Assembly (NCBI GenBank): GCA_022316685.1
Contig: JAKJHU010000082.1
Coordinates: forward strand, 434,001-498,000
Source of the DNA: Progne subis subis
Taxonomy: Eukaryota; Chordata; Aves; Passeriformes; Hirundinidae
Reading direction: 5' to 3'
DNA: 64,000 bases
Numbering within the stretch: the first letter of the stretch is position 1; the number at the start of each line of letters is the position of its first letter. The notes beneath the pieces were generated by a model, which saw only the letters and a program-made list of their open reading frames with translations, did not search any database and was not told the origin of the DNA. The translations under genes and the position numbers were made by a program. This document shows positions 54,401-64,000 of the stretch, piece after piece.

Positions 54401-57400
54401 TAAAGACTGAACTTTATTCTTGTACATCTGTCAGTGTTTGGATATATTTATCCTTTTCTGTTTCTGGTATCGAGCACAGTGTATTTACTTTTTTTATTTC
54501 TTACATTTTACAATATTTTCAGGTGGGGTTTTTTTTGTTTGTTTGGGTTTTTTGTTGGTTTTGTTGTTGTTTGTTTGTTTTGCGGGTTTGTTTTTTGGTT
54601 TTTTTTTTTTTTTTTTTAATTTCAGTTTTAGCATCTTTATATAAGGGCCAAAATATAGCAATACAAATTTCTCCTTCCCAAGGAACAGTGCACATTCGGA
54701 GGCTAAAGCATATTCAGGGCTCCACTGAAAAAGAAGATGGACAGGCAATCGTTATGAGTATACTTTTAAGCTTTTACAATGCCTTTTATCAATCTTCACC
54801 TGAGACAGCAGTTACTATGAGGGGCCACATGCAGACAGACCAGACCTTTTTCCAGGTCTTTCCCTCATCCTTTCCTTCAGGACATTTTCTGAGAAGGCAG
54901 GATTATAACCATAACTGTATCGCACCAAGTGTGCACCTGCAGATCGAACACGCCATGTAGTCTCATGGCAATGCTAAAGTGAACAAAGCATTTATGAACA
55001 GAAAAGCTTCTAAATTATGAAAATTAAGAGTATATCCAGTCTTCAGACTACAATACACAATTCTCAAGGTTTTGAAGAAAATTCTCAAAAGCTGTGATTT
55101 ATGAGTGTGAATGTACGAATGCTCCAAGCCATTCCAGTGCAGAGCCAAGGCTTTATGAAATTAGGAGTGCTCTGGGGTCACTTTTGCCTCAGCAGGGAAC
55201 TGCAGCCACAAGTGAAAGGCTGAAGTGTCCTGAAGCCACATCCCAGCTTTCAGAGACCCAGTTCTAGTAGCTGACAGAGCTAGCACAGACTGAAACTTGG
55301 CAGAACAAGGCGATATCTCTGAACTCAGCAGACACCAGCATGAAGTGACCACACCAAATTACTCTGCCTGATGTGGGGATCTGACCACAGAACATAATTT
55401 AGCAGCCCGACCCCAGCCCTGAAACATGAGTGTAATTCTTAATGTGGCCCCAGATTTCACCTACTTCTGTTATCAAATGGGTAAAACCTGCTCAAGAGAC
55501 AAATAAAAAAAAGGCAAGAAAAGCAAAGCAGAGGTGGCTCAGAGCCCTCAGCTGAGGGCAGCCCGTGGTGGCCGTCACAACCCACAGAGGTGCCCAACTG
55601 CCTATCTTTGGTTTGGTCTTGTTTTTAAAACAAATCACTCACAGGCGTCCTCAAAGCCCGAGACCACATCTCTCCAAATTCCAAAGCAGCATGAAAAATG
55701 TATGGATTGCCTTTCAGTGGCATGATACAAATATTTTGGCTGAACAGTGACTGGAGATTAAACTTTGGTATTTCCCCTTACAAAGCAAACATCAAGAACA
55801 TTCTTCACAACCTCTTTGCTTGCCCAGCATGCTCCACTTTCAAGTCTCAGCTGATGCTTAACCTCTAAAAAATACCCTCCACAGCAGCACTTTAATAAAT
55901 AATAAGAAAAAGACTAAATTAAAATCAATTCATAGCAATTCATTACTATATTCATTGTTTCCTTCATAAAGTGAACTTCTCCTCTTTCCCCAGAGGAGGG
56001 CTCTTCCTCAGAGGAGGCTCTTCCTCCTCTTCCCTCTCCCAATTTATACTCCTGTTTTTCCAAACATGACTTGCAGATGCACCCACTCTAATCCCCAAGG
56101 AAGCTGAATGTTCCTTTCCTGTTAGAAATAAATGATAAAAAGGGAGGTACTAGTAGGCTTTGGCAGTGTTTGGCTGTGGGGCTGCCCTGGGCTGGACATA
56201 GTAACAACTTTGTTTTGTCTTTTTAAAACAGTTTAAAGTAAGTAAATTGAGAGTATAAGTCCATTTTTTTATTATTCTCTCTCTGTATAGCCACCCTATT
56301 TCAGTACAAACACATTGTCCTCCTTTTATTCAAGACAGCTGTTTGTAGTTTCTGTCATTCTGAGAAATTTGCTGATCTCCTCACCTCCCTATAATTTAAA
56401 TATCACATTCTTAACACCTCTTACAACAATGAAAACAGAATTCTGAGCAGCATAGTGAAGTGTTCAATCAATAGCCCTCAAATATTCCTCTAAAATTATT
56501 TTATGCAGACAGCAGTATTTTTTACAGCTTTTATTTGCAGCTGTAATTCTGTTCCTTTAAGTAGTATCATCTTGATTTGCCTGCAGATGCTAACAAATGA
56601 GGTTTATAAAAATTAGGTGTACAATGCCAGTCAGCTTCATAAGAGCCCTAAGTTTTAATTCTAAGGCAATATATGGTGTTTATAAATTATTCTTTTAACT
56701 GATTGCCTTGTTACTTAAAGCAGTAGGAAAAAGTAATTCTATTACTATTTGTTATAACAGTGACATGGATTTGCTTTTTTCTGAGTTGTAGAAGTCTGAA
56801 AGTGTAGAGACTTGTCCACTCATATGGTTTCCTACCAACAAGAAAGAGTAGGGTTGTGTCTCTATGAGGAAAATATCTATTAAGTTGTCAGTTATGATAT
56901 AATTTGCCTTAATAACGTGTAGCAACTGCAAGTTCAAAAAGTGACAGATAAGGCACAGACATGTCACAGAAGTGAAATACAGAATAGCAATTAGCATGGA
57001 ATGAAAGAACACTGAGATACAAATGAGCAGAGCAATAAAATCTCATCTACGGACAGAGACTATACGTGTGTGACAGTCAAAACCCAGAAAAAATCAGGGG
57101 ACGTCCTGTGACCACTGTTTTGCCAGCAGGTAAAGAATCTGCCTGCTTGCATTCTGCTATGGACAAAGTCCTGCCTTGGGGCTTCCCAGGCCGTTTACTA
57201 CTGAAGATGGGCTTGTTTTCACTCCCTCTGTGGCAGGGGAACACAGAGGAACCAGACAGACACCAGACATTTGCTCCTAGAGCAGTCCAGACATTCCTCC
57301 TGAAGAAGAGAATGTTTGTAGGTAGCATCACACACTGACTCAGGTGTAATCATTTCTGGCTGACACAGTCCTTTCTTTCCACCTAGTTTTCAAGTGGAGG

Positions 57401-58510
57401 AATGACAATGTTTTTCATATGCAAAGTGACAGTCACATGAAAGTACTGACAGTAAAAGTCTGCTTTCCAAACTAACAAGATTATGCAACTCACAAGTGTA
57501 CAAATACTATAATCTCTTTTAGTCTCATTATAGTAACATTTTTGAAATGGGCGAATGACAAATAAAAGCAGTAACTGGCATTTGCAGGAACTTTTTAATT
57601 GACATTACGGGGCAAGGATAGCTGTCTGTCAGTGTTAGGTCTTATCAGACTCAAAGCTACATCTTTCTTTAGGAAATAGAACTGAAGTAGAATGAAATGC
57701 TGAACTGACAAAAAGATCTGACATCCCTTTCATAACAGAGGAAACAATTCAGCCAGAGAAAAAGATGACCACAGGATCTACTATATACTGAAATGAATGC
57801 AACAAATGTAACGGTCCAAATCATTCCATATTATTAAAAGCAGTGACATTTTAATTATATGGGGATGTTTTTTGGCTTAAAATTAATACTCTGGAAATTA
57901 GATCCATGCCACATGGAGTAATAGTAAGACACTAGGACAGGTTCCATCTCTGGTACACATTCCCAACTGAACTGAAAAAACAGCAAAAGTTAGAGGTAAA
58001 ATAAAGAAAATATCAGATCTTACTGAGATTTCATCCACTATGGATTAGACACAGTTAATAAAAGGGATGCATGTTTAAACAGTGCTGACCAAAGAGGGCA
58101 GAACACACTCAGGCAGTGAAAGTTCCAGTCTGAAGTCTTCCAAGATGAGTTAATTGACTTAGGGGTATACACTTGTATATTTTCTGCATATTGAAACAAA
58201 GAAATCTGCTGGATCAGTATCTGCATAGATTATCTGCCAATGTCAAGTGCCCAAGTGCCAAAAGCAGAAGAGAAGCCTGTCAGAAGCAGCTCTTTTTGCA
58301 TCAAGAGTAGATACAGAGGTGACATTTGTAATCAGTCCTTCAGACTGGCTGCCCTTTGTGCTGGATTGTGTCTTGCTTTGTTTCTATCCAAAACTCTCCG
58401 CAGAGCACACTGGAATAACTTCTCACGTGGAGAACTGAGCTGCACACAAATCCACAGGCAGTGACCTCGGATTTAAGCTGCAGGCAGGATGCCGTAAAAA
58501 TCAGAGTAAT
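51473..58510. other. Unique sequence with simple repeats, no gene recognised
   Basis: Frames of 60-100 codons occur throughout; the 187-codon plus-strand frame at 54397-54960 runs through a T/G-rich tract (about 54524-54617) and is not convincing as coding. A T run lies at about 53299-53326. GC-balanced patches at 52560-53150 and 55150-55700 show no exon I can recognise. A short imperfect tandem of 17-18 bp (CAGAGGAGGGCTCTTCCT-like) lies at 55991-56025. Confidence 0.5.
54524..54617. repeat. T/G-rich low-complexity tract
   Basis: Runs of T are interspersed with GTTT and GGTT words and end in a 17-base T run. It resembles the tracts at 32.2 and 42.9 kb. Confidence 0.88.
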
Positions 58511-58531
58511 TCAGTAATTCTGAATTACTGA
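58511..58531. repeat. Near-perfect palindrome, 10-bp arms
   Basis: TCAGTAATTC and GAATTACTGA are exact reverse complements separated by a single T. The preceding bases (GTAATTCAGTAATTC) also form a short tandem, so slippage and inversion may both have acted here. Confidence 0.85.
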
Positions 58532-61500
58532 GTCACACCACACACCTGCAGCTGGCCAAGTCACATACAAAAACAAACAAAAAAAGTAGCCAAAAATTAA
58601 TACTCACAACATAATCTATGTATTGGTTACTTCAGTCCTCTGCAACTGTTAGCATTAGAGTAACTGCTCTGATCTCAACATACTAGATGTGATTTTAATG
58701 ATGTACCAATACAAAAAATGGCCACAGCCACATTAAAATCCATTTCCATGCACTATTATCTGACTAGGTTTACAGAAAATACTTCATTTTAAGAAGGAAG
58801 TTATTTTCTCTTCATTAACAAGCTATCCCTCTCATAGCAGTCACCTTTCGAAATGAATTCAATTATCCATTCAATTATTCAGTTAGTCACAGTCACACTT
58901 TGCTATTTTTCCTCAAGCAGAGGGGTGTTAACTTCGACTAAATCTACCCCACATTCTCACACATTTTCCACAAGGACAGAACTGGGTACATATGGTACTC
59001 ACTGCTTGCTTACCCCTGAAGGGAACCATCACTGCATCGTGCTGTGAGGTCACACTGTAATAGGATCATTTAAATTTCTTCAGGACCAAAATATTTCTTT
59101 ATTTTTAAAAAAAAAAAAAAACCACCACAAACAAACAAAAAAACAATAGAAGACTGAGAGAAAAAGTGTTACTTTTTACCCACAGGATTTTGGAATCACA
59201 CAGCATGATTTTATGTGTGGAATTTGTGAAATACAGACTAGATAGTTCAAGAAAAATGGATACTAAACAAAGCTGGGTAGAAAAAAGTTCAAAATCAGTC
59301 TAGCATTGTTACACAGCAAAACAAGGACAGTACTTGAACAAAATGCAGAGGCAGGAAGCACTTGTTCACAACAAAAACTTTCTTAAGCTTTCCTACTGAT
59401 AAAAATACAGATTTTTTTTTTTTTTTAGAGTGTCTGTTGTGGCCTTTCCACCCACTCTGAGGCCCCATTTATATTCAGTCTGACAAGAGTAGGTTGCTCC
59501 AGCCTGAAATTGTTTAACCCCACCCTGACTGTAGACTCTGTGCTACAGGGGCCCCAGGTCCCCCTCTCACACCCCAGCCTGGACCACAGCCACTGCACTG
59601 ACACAAGCACAGAAGTCTTCACCTTCTTGCAGTCCTATTTCAGCACCCTGGTGAAGGCTGCTGACATGATTCCCTTCTTCCTTCAAAAAGAAAAATGAAA
59701 TATTTACTACTCTACTTCAGAGTTATGAGTAAGCTCCAGAATAGAGAACTAGAAGAGATTATAGCAATTCTTAATTTCAACATGCAGCCATGCATTAGTT
59801 TAAGGTAATAAACTCGATCAGTTACAATTTCATAACTAACAATGCCAGAGATGCTTTTACTCAAAGGAACCAGAGATCCAAGTCTGTAGTTGGGGACTCC
59901 CACACCACATAAATACCTTGTACATGCAGGAACCTACCTACCTGCAGGAACTGCCTTTCATGAAAATGCCTTTGGTTGATCAGTCAGAGGGGAAACAACT
60001 CCCTCTCTAACCCCCACTCCTATATTGTAAATTAATAATTTTCTATGAAGTATCAGCTATGACGCTTTCCCTTGCTCAGCCTGGCTGCGATGTAATTTGC
60101 CGTCCCAGACACCTCTCCAGCCCATAAAATTCTGTGCCTGTGTTCATATTGCTAAGACTGAATGCCTACATGCCAAAGCCACAATCATCCAGTGCTGTGG
60201 GATTGCCTGTATCTAAGAGCAGTCCTTCAGAATAATGGATGCCGTACATCATCCCAATGAAAAATCCATAAAGAACTGTCATTCAGAGAAGCACTTAATC
60301 TGAGGGAAGAGAGATTTACTCTCCTCGTCTTTGAAGCACTGCTTCCCATGTTTACCATGAAGACTTGTTTGCATCCTTGTTGGATTATTTCCTGTGTGGA
60401 GATGGGAGTATCAGACAACCCCCTTCCCTGAGGTGACAGGGGGACAATCCAGGCAGCAAGTGATACAAGAGCCATATAAAGATGGCAAAGAAAGAGTTAA
60501 CAGATTAGGAAGCTAGTAAGAAAATATCTTCTATTTTATATCACTAGAAAACCAAAGCATTTCAAGATTTGTTAAAAAAACCCGAAACAACAAAATCAAA
60601 CAAAACCAGAAAACAAGAAAACAGCGCAGATGACATGAGGCAGCTTCAAAATAATCATTTGGGATGGGAACAGGTCACACTCCAGATCTCACATATGAGG
60701 CTAATATATCAATCTCTAATCTGTGTGTTTCTCTTGGGGATTTCTCTTTCAAGTTATCACTTTCATCGGAGACCTGAGGAAATAACAAAAGGCTCATCAA
60801 GGCCGGCACATTTCCCTTTAAAATTTCGCTGTCAATAAATCAGTGTTTTTGATAAAGCATCCTGTGCTGAAAAAATTATAAACTTCTCTTATATATTTCT
60901 AAAGAATAATTTGTTTCTACAGTAATGGGCTTGCTCTGAAAGGGTGAGCAGTTTCATTAAAACTTTGTTTTCACCAGTACTGAAAGATACTAAAAAGCTA
61001 TAAGGTACTGTGCCTACCACTGGCATAACATAAAAGCAGCTTAAGGTGAACTGTGAAACAACGTATTCAAAATTCTGACTATTCAAACCCCAAATACATA
61101 TGAAATTATTTAAGTACATGACAGAGATAATATGGTTCTCCAGGCCCAAGACAACATATAAATCAACCTGCTAGCTCCCCCATTGTGACCACTACACCCT
61201 GGCAGATGTACCCTGCAGTGACTGAGCTCCGGTTTGACATCATCCCCACCTACCCTTAAGCCCACAATCCACCATGAAGTTCCAAACCAGAAAACCTGTC
61301 TGAGTTATTGCTCCCCTGCCTGTACTCTTGATTAATGGCATAACCACAACAGTTAAAAACCCACAATGGAAAGAGCTACTTGGAAATTGCAAGTCATAGT
61401 AAAAATGTTTCCTAAGGAAGGAGGCTGTGTTTGCAAACAGGTAATTTAATTTCCTTGCACGGTTTGGTAAACTGAAGTTTGTGAAATTAAAGTGAGATTT

Positions 61501-63853
61501 GTTTTCATGCTAAAATCCACTGGGAGGCTGATTATGCTGAAACACACTTCAAGTATTGAAGGAACAAAGAGGAATGCAAAGAATGTTTCAATATATGGAA
61601 ACTGCATATTAAGTAACTCCTTGATTTTCCTAAATGAATACACTAAAATTAATTTTTTTTTCTTATAGAGCCAAATTAAGATTTATCACAGAGTAATGAG
61701 TAACCGCAAGTGAAATCATAGCTCTTTAGCCAGCTCACTTTATATTAATTTCATTGCTAAATATTTTGAGGAGAATTTCTTATGCAAGAATTGTCTTGCT
61801 CTCATTCCATAAGGCAGGTGCAAGTAAATTCCTGCTGTGGATCTGCACAAGTCCCAAATAAATTCTTACTGTCATTGCAACAATGATCTGACATTATCTT
61901 CAAATCCCGGTCACCCATTTTTCCACCAGGTTCATTCACATATATAAACTATCAAAACACCAGACAAATCAGAACAAGAAAGTTCATTTAACTCCAAGAG
62001 TTCATTCATCACCACACTAAGAAACAAGTTGTTCTCCTTGAAGGTATCAATCTTCTTGGATCAAAACAGACAGAAATGCTTCAACCTAGACAATGACACA
62101 TCAATATTCAAATAATTGAGTTCTGGAGATTTCTTCCCATTTGAACTTCAAGCAAAACCAAGACAGGGATATGGAAGAAGCAGCAGCTACTGCATGTTTT
62201 ACTTGAGCTAAGGCATCCAGAACTGTAGAGCTACGAGGTATTGAACACTTTAACACAGTGCAGTAGTGCATCCTCACCTTTAACCTTTGTGGAAGTTTGG
62301 TTTACCAATCCTGACGAGAGTCCTTTTCCCATCCCTCCCTCCCTCCCTCTCTGTCAGTTATATACAGAATAGGGGAAAAAACCATCTCTGTTGGTCTCAT
62401 GAGCATATCTCAAAATGGTATCCAAATCAAGTGCATGCATAATGATCTCACATGATATCAAAGTTGTTCATGAAGGAAAAATTCTACAAATATTTTTCAG
62501 ATATTTCTATAAATGTGAACTTTGGGCTGGTTTAAAACAGTACATTTTTAAATGCTTCTCTTGGAAAATGAGAAAAAGTCTGTCCCAAGAAACGCTGCTC
62601 GATAGCTCAAGTCACAAAATAGCAGGGATGTCTCACCCTCGCTGAGTTGCAAGTTTCATCTGAGAGTACTTCCTTTCAGAAGTTTCCTAAATCTCAACTG
62701 AATTAACAGGAAAATAGTGCAGGCATTAACCCCCTGCATTAATTCTGCAGTGCTTGGGTGCTTCCAACAACCCTCAAAAGCTGCCCTTAGGAGTCTTATC
62801 ACAGCAGATGGATTTCACTGAAATGGCTCCATCTGTCACTTCTTGTTCATGTGGCTGCAGCCTGAACTCAAAGAACACCTAGGGCACATTCTCATCAAAA
62901 TGCCTGGCTAAGTAATCCAAGAGATGAAAGAGATAAAGAAGATAATGCTCCAAATCCTACACTGAGCGGAGAATCTGACCCAAACAAAATGAAATTCTGC
63001 CGGATTCGTTCACATTAAGAGATGGGAATAGAATATTTCCCCCTGCTCCCTTCAACCAATGAACTGCAGAGGTATTTGGCAGAAGGAATTTTCTCCTTGC
63101 TGTCATTTCCTATTTTCCAGGGTTTGGCCATCTGTCCACTATTAGGTCCCTTTGAATGAGAAACCAGTTTAGAAGCAGAGTCATCTTCACAACTGTTCTC
63201 TTGCAGGGCAGATAAGGATAGAATGGGATGATTAAAGCTTCTGATGGCTAACAATAAAATAAAGCAGGAGGAGGAAAGAAAAGCTGATCTGAGTTTTGTG
63301 AGACAGAAGATGGTTTAAAACTCCTGCTGCCCATATTTTGCCTGTCTGGAGGAATGGAATCCCCCACACACCTGGCAGCACAGCAGATCCATTTTAAATG
63401 TAAAGCACCTGGGTCTATTAAAATGCCCTCATTTCAAGCACATCCAGTCAGATGCAGATGTTCAATTTCCAGTAAAGAAGGTGAATCACACAGATGGTGC
63501 ACACAGCTCCAGAGGACACACCTCCACCTTTTCAGAAAGGGCCACTTGGTGCTCAACTCTCCCACAGATTTCTCCTTGAATCCTCAGATTCAAACTACAT
63601 TTTGACACTGGTCTCTGACACTCTCTTTTCTTGACCGTCTATACTGGCACCCTCATCACCCCTCAGATTTGAATCTACACATCAGAAAATGTGTGTTTCA
63701 TCTTATCAGAGGGATGATGCAAATATAAATTCAGCATTTGTACTGTGCTGAAACTCCAAGGCCATAAGAAAGTTGGATCCTGAAGAGAACATGATGGAAA
63801 GTATGTAAGAATTCTCAGTGGAACAATACCCTCACAAGAAGCAATTCCAAATG
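58532..63853. other. Unique sequence, no gene recognised
   Basis: Open frames are all below about 90 codons and without recognised domains. Simple repeats include an A run at about 59107-59120, a T run at about 59411-59426 and a CCCT repeat at about 62332-62350. No LTR, CpG island or structured RNA was identified. Confidence 0.55.
62332..62350. repeat. Short (CCCT)n microsatellite
   Basis: About four to five tandem CCCT units. It is pure, so possibly polymorphic. Confidence 0.75.
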
Positions 63854-63871
63854 CTCTGCATTAATGCAGAG
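63854..63871. repeat. Perfect 18-bp palindrome
   Basis: CTCTGCATTAATGCAGAG equals its own reverse complement. It is framed by GCAATT (63841-63846) and AATTGC (63872-63877), which also pair, so a longer interrupted cruciform is possible. The centre, ATTAAT, with a dyad-symmetric context could bind a dimeric factor, but no factor is identified. Confidence 0.88.
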
Positions 63872-64000
63872 AATTGCTACAAATAATGGCATTTCTGTTG
63901 GCATTTTAAAGCTATTTTATATGTTGAACATATTATACAGACAGATAGTAGACTACAATCAAGCCAATGCCAGTAACACTTTAGCGTGACAAGATCAATC

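Noticed and set aside
54397..54960. 187-codon plus-strand frame with apparent membrane segments
   Set aside because: The hydrophobic run of F, L, V and C is simply the translation of the T/G-rich tract at 54524-54617.

Overview
The window looks like vertebrate nuclear DNA, most likely from a bird and probably a songbird. It is AT-rich and CpG-poor, with no operons, no ribosome-binding-site pattern and no dense coding. I see no SINE- or LINE-1-like interspersed repeats of the mammalian kind. The interspersed elements I can support are retroviral long terminal repeats (LTRs) resembling songbird ERVL and ERVK LTRs. The bird assignment rests on recall of those families and was not tested by a search.

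I found no protein-coding gene, exon, tRNA or rRNA that I can support. Open frames are mostly 60-130 codons, lack recognisable domains and lie on both strands, as expected by chance. The three longest overlapping frames (234, 204 and 170 codons) come from a 29-bp minisatellite. The window is best read as intergenic or deep intronic DNA.

Layout. 1-14990 is unique AT-rich sequence with a perfect 27-bp tandem duplication near 9.7 kb. 14991-15492 is a CpG-enriched island, possibly a decayed LTR. 15493-21211 is very AT-rich. A solo LTR with a perfect 5-bp target-site duplication lies at 21217-21974, and a relative of the same family, also with a perfect duplication, at 35306-36047. Between them is a third solo LTR of ERVK type with a 6-bp duplication at 33760-34302. 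A perfect 16-bp-arm hairpin sits at 29784-29819. From 36 to 47 kb there is unique sequence with A-rich and T-rich simple repeats, a G-quadruplex motif and a strong hairpin. A 29-bp minisatellite with an exact 116-bp higher-order duplication lies at about 47420-47918. A fourth solo LTR, probably on the minus strand, lies at 50616-51270, flanked at a distance by two related 33-bp segments. The rest, to 64000, is unique sequence with simple repeats and two palindromes.

The four complete LTRs stand without any visible retroviral interior, so each looks like a product of LTR-LTR recombination. Nothing here forms a gene pathway, and I do not see a new biological system. The most informative signals are the LTR insertions, the minisatellite open in three frames, the hairpins, and the CpG-rich block at 15 kb.
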